Assembly: GCF_003666685.1 (NCBI RefSeq)
Contig: NZ_RCIZ01000001.1
Location: forward strand, 434,001-498,000
Direction of reading: 5' to 3'
Length of the DNA: 64,000 nucleotides
DNA from: Mesorhizobium sp. YM1C-6-2
GTDB taxonomy: Bacteria; Pseudomonadota; Alphaproteobacteria; Rhizobiales; Rhizobiaceae
Shown: positions 32,954 through 42,155 of the stretch, piece by piece
Position numbering within the stretch: the stretch's first letter is position 1
Layout of the letters: each line of letters starts with the position of its first letter
Program-made: the position numbers and the translations under genes
Notes under the pieces: generated by a model
What the model was told of the DNA's origin: nothing
Seen by the model: the letters and a program-made list of their open reading frames with translations, nothing else
Databases searched by the model: none

Positions 32954-33946
32954 TTAAAGCAGCCCCGCCGCCTGTGCTTCCTGGCGCAGGTTCTGGCGCG
33001 GGCGCGGGCCGATCTGCTGGATCACCAGCCCTGCCGCCAGCGAGCCGAGGTCGCCGCAGCGCTTGAGGTCGAGGCCGGCCGTGTAGCCGTAGAGGAAGCC
33101 GGCGGCGTAGAGGTCGCCGGCGCCGGTCGTGTCGACCAGTTCCTCGATCGGCATCGCCTCGATCCACACCGTCTCGTCGCCGCGTACAATGACCGAACCC
33201 TTTTCGGAGCGCGTCACTGCCGCGATCTTGCAGTCCTTCCTGATCGCATCGAGCGCCGCCTCGAAGGACGATGTCTGGTAGAGCGACTTGATCTCGTGGT
33301 CGTTGGCGAAGACGATGTTCACCGTGCCCGACCGCATCAGATCGAGGAACTCGTCGCGGTATCTGTCGACGCAGAAACTGTCCGACAACGTCATCGACAC
33401 TTCGCGGCCGGCCTTGTGGGCATGCTCGGCGGTCAGGCGGATCGCCTCCTTGGCGCGCGGCGGATCCCACAGATAGCCCTCGAAATAGGTGACCTTGGCG
33501 CCCGCCGCCTTGTCGGCCTCGACGTCTTCGGGTCCCAACTCCACGCAGGCGCCGAGATAGGTATTCATCGAGCGTTCGCCGTCCGGCGTCACGAAGATCA
33601 TCGAACGCGCGGTCGGCGGCGTTCCGTTCAGCGGCGCGGTGTCGAACGCCACGCCCTGCGCGTGGATGTCGTGCGCATAGATACGGCCGAGCTCGTCATC
33701 GGCGACCTTGCCGAAGAAAGCCGTCCGTCCGCCGAGGCTGGCGATGCCGGCTGCCGTGTTTCCTGCACAGCCGCCGGAAGCCTCCGTCGCTGGGCCCATG
33801 CGGCTGTAGAGCAGATTGGCGCGTTCGGCGTCGATCAGGTTCATCGCGCCCTTGATGATGCCGTTCTCGGTCAGGAACGCATCGTCGCATTGGGCAATGA
33901 TATCAACGATGGCGTTGCCGATACAAAGAACGTCGTACTGGCTCAT
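32954..33946 (-). CDS. Adenosine kinase, PfkB family
   Basis: The 330-residue ribokinase-fold enzyme begins MSQYDVLCIGNAIVDIIAQ, the characteristic start of bacterial adenosine kinases. SGGCAGNTAAGIASLGG (58-74) is the first PfkB signature. The C-terminal catalytic motif is DTTGAGDLYAAGFLYG (about 268-283), containing the base Asp. It phosphorylates adenosine to AMP, recycling the adenosine released by the methyl cycle. Length is standard. It is convergent with the hydantoinase and divergent from the EI24 gene. Other sugar or nucleoside substrates of PfkB kinases cannot be formally excluded. Confidence 0.92.
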   Translation of the reverse strand: MSQYDVLCIGNAIVDIIAQCDDAFLTENGIIKGAMNLIDAERANLLYSRMGPATEASGGCAGNTAAGIASLGGRTAFFGKVADDELGRIYAHDIHAQGVAFDTAPLNGTPPTARSMIFVTPDGERSMNTYLGACVELGPEDVEADKAAGAKVTYFEGYLWDPPRAKEAIRLTAEHAHKAGREVSMTLSDSFCVDRYRDEFLDLMRSGTVNIVFANDHEIKSLYQTSSFEAALDAIRKDCKIAAVTRSEKGSVIVRGDETVWIEAMPIEELVDTTGAGDLYAAGFLYGYTAGLDLKRCGDLGSLAAGLVIQQIGPRPRQNLRQEAQAAGLL

Positions 33947-34096
33947 GAAAGTCTCCAGGTAGGGCGCCGCTGTTGTGGCATGTGCGACGCGCGCGGGTCT
34001 ACCCGCTGGCGCCGGATTTGCAAACCCGGCAGGCAGGGCATCCTTGTCGCATCGGGAAGCTTCGCCTATCTGCCAGCGGGAAACGGAACCTCGCCC

Positions 34097-34825
34097 ATGA
34101 TCCTCGATGCCGCCCGCGCCGCCGCCGGCCAGATCTTCACCGCCGAATTCCGCTCGGTCTTCTTGAAGACGCTCGGCCTGACGCTGCTTGCGCTGGTCGC
34201 TCTTTGGTTCGGCTTGAAGGGACTCTTCGACTGGGCGGCCCTGCCGTGGATCGATGCGCTGTTGCCCGGCCTGCCCGGCTGGGCGGGGTGGCTGAGCTTC
34301 ATCGCCGCCATTGTCGCAGGCATCGGGCTGGCGCTTGGCCTCGCCCTGCTGATCGCGCCGGTGACCGCGATCGTCGCCGGCCTCTTCCTCGACGATATCG
34401 CCGAGACGGTCGAGCGCACCGACTATCCGCTCGATCCACCCGGGCAGGCCGTGCCTGTCCTTCAGTCGATCATGCTCGCGCTGAAGTTCTTCGCCGTAGT
34501 GGTCCTGGGCAATCTGGTCGCGCTGCTGCTGCTCCTTGTTCCGGGCATCAACATCGGGGCGTTTTTTCTGGTCAATGGCTACCTGCTCGGCCGCGAGTTC
34601 TTCGAATTCGCCGCGATGCGCTTCCGCCCCGAACCGGAAGCCAAGGCGCTACGCAGCAAACATGCCGGCACGGTATTCCTCGCCGGCCTCGTGATCGCAG
34701 GCTTCCTGGCGATCCCGCTGCTCAATCTTCTGACGCCGCTTTTCGCTGCCGCGATGATGGTGCATCTGCACAAGGCGATCACCGTTCAGGAAAGAAGCCG
34801 GGAGAGACGGGCGGCGGGCGTTTAA
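34097..34825 (+). CDS. EI24/CysZ-like membrane protein
   Basis: The ATG at 34097 gives 242 residues with four to five hydrophobic segments (about 25-45, 65-90, 130-160 and 195-220). The pattern MILDAARAAAGQIFTAEFRSVFLKTLGLT at the start and NGYLLGREFFEFAAMRF in the middle matches the EI24 domain family, which includes the CysZ sulfate permease. Sulfate uptake is a possible role, not shown. The frame is open far upstream through the adenosine kinase shadow. Its stop overlaps the stop of the convergent PEP-mutase-like gene by four bases (34822-34825). Confidence 0.85.
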   Translation: MILDAARAAAGQIFTAEFRSVFLKTLGLTLLALVALWFGLKGLFDWAALPWIDALLPGLPGWAGWLSFIAAIVAGIGLALGLALLIAPVTAIVAGLFLDDIAETVERTDYPLDPPGQAVPVLQSIMLALKFFAVVVLGNLVALLLLLVPGINIGAFFLVNGYLLGREFFEFAAMRFRPEPEAKALRSKHAGTVFLAGLVIAGFLAIPLLNLLTPLFAAAMMVHLHKAITVQERSRERRAAGV

Positions 34826-35634
34826 CCGTCTTCCTGCTTGGAAAACAGCGCCTGCGCCCGCGAAAAGGCCATGGCGGCACGCGCGAAGCCGAAAGTCCCT
34901 TCGCGCAGCATCTCGCGCGAGGCGTTCTCGATCATGCCGTAGGCGAAGGTCGCGAGTTTCGAGCCGAGCGAAATGCGCCGTGCGCCCGCTTCCGTAAGGG
35001 CCTCCACCGTCAGTGTCGGCACAGCCAGCACATTGACCGGCTTCGACAAAGACGAGCAGATCGTCCGCACGGTTTCCACGTCGGTGATGCCAGGCGCATA
35101 GAGCACGTCCGCGCCCGCTACTTCGAAGGCCTGCAAGCGCCGGATCGTGTCGTCGAGATCCGGGCGGTCCCACAAGAAATTCTCGGCACGGGCAGTCAGG
35201 ACGAAATCGCGCTTCAGCGCGCGGGAGGCTTCGGTGGCCGCGGCGATCCGCTCGACCGCCAGCTTGAAATCGTAGATGGGCTTGCGCGAATCCCCGGTGT
35301 GATCCTCGATCGAGCAGCCGGCGAGCCCGGCGGCTTCTGCCGCGAAGATCGTCTCGGCGGCGCTTTCGGGACTCTCACCCTTGCCGCGTTCGAGGTCGGC
35401 CGACACCGGCAGATCGGTCGCCGCAACGATCTCCCGGCAATGCTGGATCATGACGTCGAAACTTATGCTGCCGTCCGGCAGGCCTCGCGAGAAGGCGAAG
35501 CCTGCGCTCGTCGTCGCCAGCGCCTTGAAACCGCAGCTTGCGAGGAGTTTGGCCGTACCGATATCCCACGGGTTGGCGATTATGAAGGGCGCATCGCCAT
35601 AATGGAGATCGCGAAAGATCTTGCCCTTGTCCAT
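34822..35634 (-). CDS. Isocitrate lyase/PEP mutase family protein
   Basis: The 270-residue TIM-barrel protein belongs to the ICL/PEP mutase superfamily. Early segments are FIIANPWDIGTAKLLASCGFKALATTSAGFA. The Mg-site region reads PVSADLERGKGESPE, and GCSIEDHTGDSRKPIYD follows. The catalytic-loop KKCGH of true isocitrate lyases is absent, so it is more likely a C-C or P-C bond lyase or an oxaloacetate-type enzyme of unassigned substrate. Such genes are often annotated as carboxyvinyl-carboxyphosphonate phosphorylmutase, a name I would not rely on. Confidence 0.87.
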   Translation of the reverse strand: MDKGKIFRDLHYGDAPFIIANPWDIGTAKLLASCGFKALATTSAGFAFSRGLPDGSISFDVMIQHCREIVAATDLPVSADLERGKGESPESAAETIFAAEAAGLAGCSIEDHTGDSRKPIYDFKLAVERIAAATEASRALKRDFVLTARAENFLWDRPDLDDTIRRLQAFEVAGADVLYAPGITDVETVRTICSSLSKPVNVLAVPTLTVEALTEAGARRISLGSKLATFAYGMIENASREMLREGTFGFARAAMAFSRAQALFSKQEDG

Positions 35635-35753
35635 ATCGATTGCTCAACGATGCTTGACGCGTCGGGCATGCTCCCGTCCCGCCGCACACCGATCCTATCG
35701 GCTCGAAAGGGCCACTGCAATTGCATCGCAAAAGAGGGTGAATAATGGATTGT

Positions 35754-36227
35754 TCAGCCGGTGCCGGTCGAGCCGAACCCGCCGGAGCCACGCACGGTCG
35801 CGCCGGACAGGCTGCGCTCCTCGACGTCTGCACGGGTCACCTGCGCAAACACGATCTGTGCGATGCGCATGCCGCGCGTGACCGCGAAATCCTCCTCGCC
35901 GAGATTGACGAGCAGCACCTTCACCTCGCCACGATAGTCGCTGTCGATGGTGCCGGGCGTGTTGAGGCAGGTGATGCCGTGCTTCAGCGCAAGGCCTGAA
36001 CGCGGTCGGACCTGACCCTCGAAGCCGTCCGGAATCTCGAGCAGCAGTCCGCTCGGCACCAGCGCACGCTTGCCGGGCAAGATGATCAGTGGGCGATCTT
36101 CCGGCACAGCAGCACGCAGGTCCATGCCGGCGGCGCCGGCCGTCTCGTAGGACGGCAGCGCGAGGCCTTCCGCGTGTGGCAAGCGGACGATGCCGATGAC
36201 GGGAGGTTTGTCGGAGACGGACGGCAT
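35754..36227 (-). CDS. dut: dUTP diphosphatase
   Basis: The 157-residue trimeric dUTPase hydrolyses dUTP to dUMP, keeping uracil out of DNA and feeding thymidylate synthesis. The five family motifs are visible: AGMDLRA (33-39), [25 protein letters not shown] and the C-terminal Gly-rich arm [10 protein letters not shown]. Length is standard. It stands alone between the PEP-mutase-like gene and the Lrp gene, all on the minus strand with gaps over 100 bases. Confidence 0.95.
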   Translation of the reverse strand: MPSVSDKPPVIGIVRLPHAEGLALPSYETAGAAGMDLRAAVPEDRPLIILPGKRALVPSGLLLEIPDGFEGQVRPRSGLALKHGITCLNTPGTIDSDYRGEVKVLLVNLGEEDFAVTRGMRIAQIVFAQVTRADVEERSLSGATVRGSGGFGSTGTG

Positions 36228-36364
36228 GGGCCGAAAGATTCCTGTGAGACGGCGGTTCCGTATCGGGCGCTGCCGCCTCGGGTCAATTCCGCCGCGGCGC
36301 TTTCAACGACATTCTTTCCCGTCGGCGGCGCAATTATCCCATTCGAAATCGCTCGCTGGTTCCG

Positions 36365-36838
36365 TCAAGGCCGCAGTTCCACGGGAACGACGGTCGTTTC
36401 CTTGATCTCCTCCATGACGAAGGAGGCCGAGACGTCCGACAGAGGCACCTTGGCGATCAGCCGTTGGTAGAGCCGGTCATACGCTTTCACATCCGAAACC
36501 CGCGCGCGCAAAACATAGTCCAGGTCGCCCGACATCCGATAGACGCCGGTGATCTCCGGGAACGAAACCACGGCGCCGCGGAACTTTGCCAGCCAGTCCG
36601 GATCGTGGTGGGACGTGCGGATGATGATGAACACCGAGAGACCGAGCCCCAGCTTCTCCGCATCGACGAGCGCGACCCGCCCGGTGATGAAACCGTCGTC
36701 CTCAAGACGCTTGACGCGTCGCCAGCAGGCATTGCGCGACAGGCTTATGCGCTCCGAGAGCTGGTCTACGGACAGAGTCGCGTCCCGCTGCAGCGCAGCC
36801 AGGATTTTCCGATCGAGTTCATCGATTTCATATCCCAT
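36365..36838 (-). CDS. Lrp/AsnC family transcriptional regulator
   Basis: The ATG at 36838 (MGYEIDELDRKILAALQRD) gives 157 residues. It has an N-terminal winged helix (LSVDQLSERISLSRNACWRRVKRLEDDGFI, about 20-50) and a C-terminal RAM ligand-binding domain (GDLDYVLRARVSDVKAYDRLYQRLI). The frame is open to 36946 but that start lies in the divergent promoter region. Divergently transcribed DUF6356 (start 36945) is a likely target, as is autoregulation. Lrp-type proteins usually sense amino acids. Confidence 0.92.
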   Translation of the reverse strand: MGYEIDELDRKILAALQRDATLSVDQLSERISLSRNACWRRVKRLEDDGFITGRVALVDAEKLGLGLSVFIIIRTSHHDPDWLAKFRGAVVSFPEITGVYRMSGDLDYVLRARVSDVKAYDRLYQRLIAKVPLSDVSASFVMEEIKETTVVPVELRP

Positions 36839-36944
36839 GTTGGGATGAATGTCCCAAGTATTGTTAATTTTCAAGGACAAATTGGGACCGATCGACCTGT
36901 GATATGCCGCATCATGGTTGAATTCGGCACAGAGGAACGCTGCC

Positions 36945-37190
36945 ATGACCCTCTCAAAACTCTTTACCGAGCATCCGGCTTCAGTCGACGAAACCTATTT
37001 CGGCCACATGGCTTTCGCGGCCTGGTTCGCCTCCCGGCTGTTCATGGCTGGCGGCGCGGCGCTCGTTCACGCTATCCTGCCCTTCCTGTTCGAGACCACG
37101 GCGAGCAGGATCGTGCGCGAACTCTACGAGCGCACCAGCAAACGCACGCCAGCGCATGCTGGCGGCGTGGCGGAGAAGGTGGCGGCTTAG
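36945..37190 (+). CDS. DUF6356 family small membrane protein
   Basis: The ATG at 36945, with GAGGAA 7 bases upstream, gives 81 residues. The pattern TLSKLFTEHPASVDETYFGHM at the N-terminus, a hydrophobic central helix (about 25-55) and FLFETTASRIVRELYERT matches the DUF6356 family of short, mostly proteobacterial proteins of unknown function. One or two transmembrane passes are expected. It is divergent from an Lrp-type regulator 106 bases away. Confidence 0.82.
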   Translation: MTLSKLFTEHPASVDETYFGHMAFAAWFASRLFMAGGAALVHAILPFLFETTASRIVRELYERTSKRTPAHAGGVAEKVAA

Positions 37191-37273
37191 CCACATCCTG
37201 CTCGTTACGTTCCTCTCCTGACAGGCTTTGGCAGCAGGAGTGTGTAGCTTCGTCCTGAAAGTACGAGGCTACG

Positions 37274-38374
37274 ATGGCTGATTCGACGGAAGGCGCTCCG
37301 GCGCTCAAGGAAATCTTCAACCGCGAGCGGTTCAGGCATTTCGCGCGCGAGGCAGAAGCAGTCTGGCCGGGCTTCGACGGCAAGCGCTTCATGAAACTGG
37401 CAACAGCCGGGCTCGACGACCTCGGCATCATGCAGCGCATGCGTCAGACGGCCGTCAGCCTGCACGAGACGTTGCCGGCAGATTACCGCAAGGCGCTGCC
37501 GATCCTGAAGGAACTTGCGCCGCGCATCGGGCACAATTTCGCGGCGATCACGCTTTCGGAATTCGTCGCGCTGTACGGCCGGAATGATTTCTACCTGTCG
37601 CTCGATGCATTGAAATTCTTCACCCGATTCGGCTCGTCGGAATTCGCTGTCCGGCATTTCCTCACGGCTGATTTCGACCGTGCGATCGTCGTCATGCGCA
37701 AATGGGCAGAGGATGAGAACGAACATGTGCGCCGGCTGGCAAGCGAAGGTTCACGCCCACGCCTGCCCTGGTCGTTCCAGTTGAAGAACCTGGTCGCCGA
37801 TCCCTCGCCAACCGGTCCGATCCTCGAAACGCTGAAGGCCGATCCCAGCCTCTATGTGCGCAAATCGGTCGCCAATCATCTGAACGATGTCGGCAAGGAC
37901 CATCCCGACCTGCTGGTCGAGCGTGTGTCCGGCTGGGATCTTTCTGGCAAGCACACGGCCTGGATCGCACGCCATGCCTTGAGGACGCTGATCAAGAAGG
38001 GCGACGCCCGCGCCCTGGCCTTGATCGGCACGACTGGCAAGGCCGAGGTCAAGGTCGAAGCCTTCGCGGTGGAGCCCGCGAGGATAAGGCTTGGCGAACG
38101 CATCACGACAAGGGCGGAGCTGGCTTCGACGGCCAAGTCCGCGCAGCGTCTCGTCATTGACTACGCCGTGCACTACCCGAAGAAGAACGGCATCTCGCGA
38201 AAGGTGTTCAAGTTCAAGGAGACCGAGCTGCTGCCGGACGCCGTCTGCGACCTTGCGATCAGCCAGACGGTGAAGGACTTCACCACGCGCAAGCACAATG
38301 CCGGTTTCCACCGCGTCGAACTGGTGGTGAATGGCGAGGTGGTTGCCGAAAGTGGCTTTGATCTGTCGATCTGA
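37274..38374 (+). CDS. DNA alkylation repair protein (AlkC/AlkD-like HEAT-repeat glycosylase)
   Basis: The 366-residue protein consists of HEAT-like helical repeats. Recognisable stretches are FDRAIVVMRKWAEDENEHVRRLASEGSRPRLPW and DPSLYVRKSVANHLNDVGKDHPD, typical of the DNA alkylation repair family that excises N3- and N7-alkylpurines without base flipping. Length and the C-terminal beta-rich extension (from about 270, KVEAFAVEPARIRLGERI) fit the AlkC-like group better than short AlkD. It is convergent with a SRPBCC gene, 17 bases apart. Confidence 0.88.
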   Translation: MADSTEGAPALKEIFNRERFRHFAREAEAVWPGFDGKRFMKLATAGLDDLGIMQRMRQTAVSLHETLPADYRKALPILKELAPRIGHNFAAITLSEFVALYGRNDFYLSLDALKFFTRFGSSEFAVRHFLTADFDRAIVVMRKWAEDENEHVRRLASEGSRPRLPWSFQLKNLVADPSPTGPILETLKADPSLYVRKSVANHLNDVGKDHPDLLVERVSGWDLSGKHTAWIARHALRTLIKKGDARALALIGTTGKAEVKVEAFAVEPARIRLGERITTRAELASTAKSAQRLVIDYAVHYPKKNGISRKVFKFKETELLPDAVCDLAISQTVKDFTTRKHNAGFHRVELVVNGEVVAESGFDLSI

Positions 38375-38391
38375 AACCGGCGCGGGCGGAC

Positions 38392-38871
38392 TCAGTGGCC
38401 AAACAAGCCGGTGTAACGCAGCAGGTACAGCGGCCAACCCTGATCGCCGGCAACGCCATCGCGCACGCTTTCCCAGCCGAGGCCGTGACGCTCCAGCTTC
38501 CGATGCTCGAGTTCGACGCGGGTCCTGTTCGCCGTCTCGGCAATGAACCGCACTTCCCATTCGCTGGTCTTGTCCGGATCGGTCTCGACCTGCCAGCGCG
38601 GGCTGATGTCCCAGCTGAGCAGCACCCGGCCGGGTGGTTCGTAGGCCAGCACGCGCGCCCAGCGGCATTCGCTGCCGTCGACGCCACGGTCGTAGATGTG
38701 GCCTCCGACCCTGGGCTCGAACACCGTCTCCGCGATCGGAACACCGAGCATGTTGTGCTCTCTGGGTTTGAAGCTGCCGAAGTCTTCGGTGAATACCTTG
38801 AAGGCGCGCTCGATGGGTGCCTCGACCACGACGGACTGCTTCACTGATGTGATTGGTATACGCGTGTTCAT
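38392..38871 (-). CDS. SRPBCC/AHSA1 family protein
   Basis: The ATG at 38871 gives 159 residues with the START-like fold pattern of AHSA1/SRPBCC proteins: SVVVEAPIERAFKVFTEDFGSFKP, then GGHIYDRGVDGSECRWARVLAYEPPGRVLLSWDI. Such proteins hold hydrophobic ligands or act in stress responses. The start overlaps the stop of the upstream ArsR gene by four bases (ATGA type), so translation is coupled. ArsR plus SRPBCC pairs are frequent in proteobacteria. The ligand is unknown. Confidence 0.9.
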   Translation of the reverse strand: MNTRIPITSVKQSVVVEAPIERAFKVFTEDFGSFKPREHNMLGVPIAETVFEPRVGGHIYDRGVDGSECRWARVLAYEPPGRVLLSWDISPRWQVETDPDKTSEWEVRFIAETANRTRVELEHRKLERHGLGWESVRDGVAGDQGWPLYLLRYTGLFGH

Positions 38872-39185
38872 TGCGACTCCTCTGGCGGTTGTTCGACGGC
38901 CAGCTTGTAGGCCGCCAGGGTCTTGCTCCAGAATTGATCGAGCCAAGCCCGCATCATGCCGAGGCCGGCCGGATCGATGTGATAGATGTTGCGGGCGCCC
39001 TTCGGCTCGATGCGCACCAGGCTCGTCTCCTTCAGCACTTTCAGATGCTGCGACACCGCCGACTGCGACACCGGCATGGCGCGTGTCAGCTCGGCGACCG
39101 AGCGCGGACGCTCCGCAATCAGCTCGAAAATCTGCCTGCGTGTCGTGTCACCGAGTGCGGCAATCTGCGCCGAATTATCAGTCAT
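38868..39185 (-). CDS. ArsR family transcriptional repressor
   Basis: The 105-residue winged-helix protein has the ArsR pattern: IAALGDTTRRQIFELIAERPRSVAELTRAMPVSQSAVSQHLKVLKETSLV, then the wing RIEPKGARNIYHID. There is no Cys pair, so classical metal sensing is unlikely. It belongs to the group of ArsR proteins coupled to SRPBCC genes. It is the first gene of that pair, and the A/T-rich region upstream (39186-39293) probably holds its operator and the prfC promoter. Confidence 0.93.
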   Translation of the reverse strand: MTDNSAQIAALGDTTRRQIFELIAERPRSVAELTRAMPVSQSAVSQHLKVLKETSLVRIEPKGARNIYHIDPAGLGMMRAWLDQFWSKTLAAYKLAVEQPPEESQ

Positions 39186-39293
39186 GACTTATGATAAGTA
39201 TAGACTGATATATAAGTCAACCGCGAGCTTGGCTTTTCTCGACAGGACCGATCCGCATAGCTATATACCCGGCCATCCAACCGGACTCCTGAC

Positions 39294-40886
39294 ATGGCCG
39301 AAGACATCAAGCAGGCGGTCGCCCGCCGCCGCACCTTTGCGATCATCGCGCATCCCGACGCCGGCAAGACGACGCTCACCGAAAAGCTGCTCCTGTTCGG
39401 CGGCGCGATCCAGCTCGCCGGCGAGGTGAAGGCGAAGAAGGACCGAATCCAGACGCGCTCCGACTGGATGAAGATCGAGCGCGAGCGCGGCATCTCTGTC
39501 GTCACCTCGGTGATGACCTTCGAATATGGCGACAATGTCTTCAACCTGCTCGACACGCCCGGCCACGAGGACTTCGCGGACGATACCTACCGTACGCTGT
39601 CGGCAGTCGACTCGGCCGTCATGGTCATCGACGCCGCCAAGGGCATCGAACCGCGCACGCTGAAGCTGTTCGAGGTGTGCCGCCTGCGCGACATCCCGAT
39701 CGTCACCTTCGTCAACAAGATGGATCGTGACGCGCGCAACACCTTCGAGATACTCGACGAGATCGAAGCCAAGCTTGCGCTGGACACCGCGCCGATCACC
39801 TGGCCGATCGGCCAGGGCAAGACCTTTTCCGGCACCTACCACCTCGCCCAGAACGCCGTGCGCCACGGCGATGCGGAAAAGGAGCGCACGCCGGTCAACG
39901 GTCCTGACTCCAATCGCGTCGCCGGCCTGCTGCCCGACAATGACCGCCCCGCCTTCATCGAGGAACTGGAACTCGCGCGGGAAGCCTGCCGGCCCTTCGA
40001 CTTGAAGGCTTTCCGCGAAGGGCATCTCACGCCCGTCTATTTCGGTTCGGCGCTCCGGAACTTCGGCGTGCGCGACCTCATCGAGGGGCTCGGCGACTAC
40101 GCGCCGCCGCCGCGCGACCAGGAAGCCGACACGCGCACGGTCCATGCCACGGAACCGAAGATGACCAGCTTCGTCTTCAAGATCCAGGCGAACATGGATC
40201 CCAATCATCGCGACCGCATTGCTTTCGTCCGAGTCTGCTCGGGCACGCTGGAGCGCGGCATGAAGGCGAAGCTCGTGCGCACCGGCAAGCCGATGAGCCT
40301 GTCCGCCCCGCAATTCTTCTTTGCGCGCAGCCGCATCACCGCCGACGAGGCCTATGCCGGCGACGTGGTCGGCATTCCCAACCACGGGACGCTTCGCATA
40401 GGCGACACCCTGACCGAGGGCGAGGAAATCCTGTTCCGCGGCGTGCCGAATTTCGCGCCGGAGATCCTGCGCCGCGTGCGCCTCGGCGACGCGATGAAGG
40501 CGAAGAAGCTGAAGGAGGCGCTGCAGCAGATGGCGGAGGAGGGCGTCGTCCAGTTGTTCCAGCCCGAGGACGGCTCGCCGGCGATTATCGGCGTGGTTGG
40601 CGCGCTGCAGATAGACGTGCTCAGGGAACGCCTCAACGTCGAATACACGCTGCCCGTCGATTTCGAGATGTCGCGCTTCTCGGTTTGCCGCTGGATCGAG
40701 GCAGATGACAAAAGCGATGTCGAACGCTTCATCGAGGCGCACCGCGGCGACATAGCGCGCGACCTCGACGGCGACCCTGTCTTTCTCGCCCCGCACGAAT
40801 TCGGCCTGAACTACGAGGCCGAGCGCTGGAAGGCGATCCGCTTCGCGGCCATCAAGGATTACCAGGTCCGCGACAAGGCGGCCTAG
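39294..40886 (+). CDS. prfC: Peptide chain release factor 3
   Basis: The 530-residue translational GTPase recycles RF1/RF2 from the ribosome after peptide release. The P-loop is AHPDAGKTTLTE, the switch region ERGISVVTSVMTF, and switch II DTPGHEDF, with NKMDRDARN as the G4 motif. These together with RF3-specific sequences (KLFEVCRLRDIPIVTFVNK) distinguish it from EF-G. Length is standard. It is divergent from the ArsR gene and followed 21 bases later by the nucleotide cyclase gene. Confidence 0.96.
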   Translation: MAEDIKQAVARRRTFAIIAHPDAGKTTLTEKLLLFGGAIQLAGEVKAKKDRIQTRSDWMKIERERGISVVTSVMTFEYGDNVFNLLDTPGHEDFADDTYRTLSAVDSAVMVIDAAKGIEPRTLKLFEVCRLRDIPIVTFVNKMDRDARNTFEILDEIEAKLALDTAPITWPIGQGKTFSGTYHLAQNAVRHGDAEKERTPVNGPDSNRVAGLLPDNDRPAFIEELELAREACRPFDLKAFREGHLTPVYFGSALRNFGVRDLIEGLGDYAPPPRDQEADTRTVHATEPKMTSFVFKIQANMDPNHRDRIAFVRVCSGTLERGMKAKLVRTGKPMSLSAPQFFFARSRITADEAYAGDVVGIPNHGTLRIGDTLTEGEEILFRGVPNFAPEILRRVRLGDAMKAKKLKEALQQMAEEGVVQLFQPEDGSPAIIGVVGALQIDVLRERLNVEYTLPVDFEMSRFSVCRWIEADDKSDVERFIEAHRGDIARDLDGDPVFLAPHEFGLNYEAERWKAIRFAAIKDYQVRDKAA

Positions 40887-40907
40887 AGCATCGAGCGCGC
40901 GTCTCCT

Positions 40908-42098
40908 ATGCTACGGTTCGGCCGCAAGGATGGCTCCGGAGCGCGCATGATCGACGGCGAAGCAATCGACGAGCTGGTCGACTGGATGATCGACGGGGCA
41001 AGGCCGGGCAGCAGTGCCCAGCAGTCGTTCGACGCTCTCGGACGCCGCCTGGTCGGCGCCGGCGTGCCTATCGGCAGGTTCGCGCTCTTCGTGGAGACCC
41101 TGCATCCCAATATCGCGGGACGCCGCATGCTGTGGACGCCCGAGGAGGGCACGAAACTCACGGAGGGCGGGATCGGCCTCTATTCGCGCGACGAATATGT
41201 GAAGAACCCCTTGCCGACAGTCACGTCCAGGCAAGTGACAATACGTCGCCGCCTCACCAATCCCAACATGATCTCCGACTACCCGATCCTCGGCGAACTA
41301 GTCGCTGAGGGTTTCACCGACTACCTCGCGCAGCCGCTGATCTTCACCACCGGCGAGACCCACGCGGTCACCTGGTCGACGAAGCATGAGGATGGCTGGA
41401 GCGATGGCGCGATCGCCGTCCTCGAGCGCATCAGGCGTCCGCTCGCACGGCTTGTGGAGGCACATCTTCTCAGGCTCAACGCGGCATCGATCATCTCTGC
41501 CTATGTCGGCCGAAACAGCGGCGAGCAGATTCTGTCGGGCCGCGTGCATCGCGGCGACGGCGAGGAAATCGACGCGGCGATCCTCTTCAGCGACCTGATC
41601 GGCTTCGCCTCGCTGTCCAGCACCCGCACCGGCCCGGAGATCGTCGCGGTGCTCAACGAGGCGTTCGACATCATGGTGCCCCCGGTCGAGGCGCGTGGCG
41701 GGGAGATCCTGAAATTCCTCGGCGACGGCTTCTTCGCGATCTTTCCCTATGGCGAGAAGACGTCGCTGTCGGACGCCGTGAAGGCCGCAAGCGAAGCCGT
41801 CATGGAAGGCGAGCAAAAACTGGCGGAAGCCGTAGTAGGCAAGCTTCTCGGCTTCCGCTCGGCGGTCCATGCCGGCCGCTTCCACTACGGCAATATCGGC
41901 GGGGCGAACCGGCTCGACTTCACCGCCATCGGCCAGCCGGTAAACTACGCCGCGCGCCTGCTTGCCGCCGCCTCCGACCTGTCGCTGACGCGGGTCGCCT
42001 CGGCGACGACGGCCGGGCATCTCTGCCTGCCGTCGCAGCCGGTCGGCGAGGTCCTCTTCAAGGGTTTCGAGGGACCGCAGCCCATCTATGCCTATTGA
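40908..42098 (+). CDS. Class III adenylate/guanylate cyclase
   Basis: The 396-residue soluble protein has an unrecognised N-terminal sensor region (about 1-200) and a C-terminal class III cyclase domain. Metal-binding Asp residues lie in ILFSDLIGF and FLGDGFF. The adenine-specifying Lys and Asp are expected in EILKFLGD and RLDFTAIG, and NYAARL carries the catalytic Asn and Arg. This set favours cAMP over cGMP as product. A second ATG, MIDGEAIDELVDW, 39 bases downstream is an alternative start. Many rhizobia have numerous cyclases of this layout. It is convergent with a diguanylate cyclase gene. Confidence 0.9.
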   Translation: MLRFGRKDGSGARMIDGEAIDELVDWMIDGARPGSSAQQSFDALGRRLVGAGVPIGRFALFVETLHPNIAGRRMLWTPEEGTKLTEGGIGLYSRDEYVKNPLPTVTSRQVTIRRRLTNPNMISDYPILGELVAEGFTDYLAQPLIFTTGETHAVTWSTKHEDGWSDGAIAVLERIRRPLARLVEAHLLRLNAASIISAYVGRNSGEQILSGRVHRGDGEEIDAAILFSDLIGFASLSSTRTGPEIVAVLNEAFDIMVPPVEARGGEILKFLGDGFFAIFPYGEKTSLSDAVKAASEAVMEGEQKLAEAVVGKLLGFRSAVHAGRFHYGNIGGANRLDFTAIGQPVNYAARLLAAASDLSLTRVASATTAGHLCLPSQPVGEVLFKGFEGPQPIYAY

Positions 42099-42155
42099 GG
42101 CACGCCGGTCGTTCGTTTGCACTATCCCGGCCGGCTGGCGAGATATCGACGAATC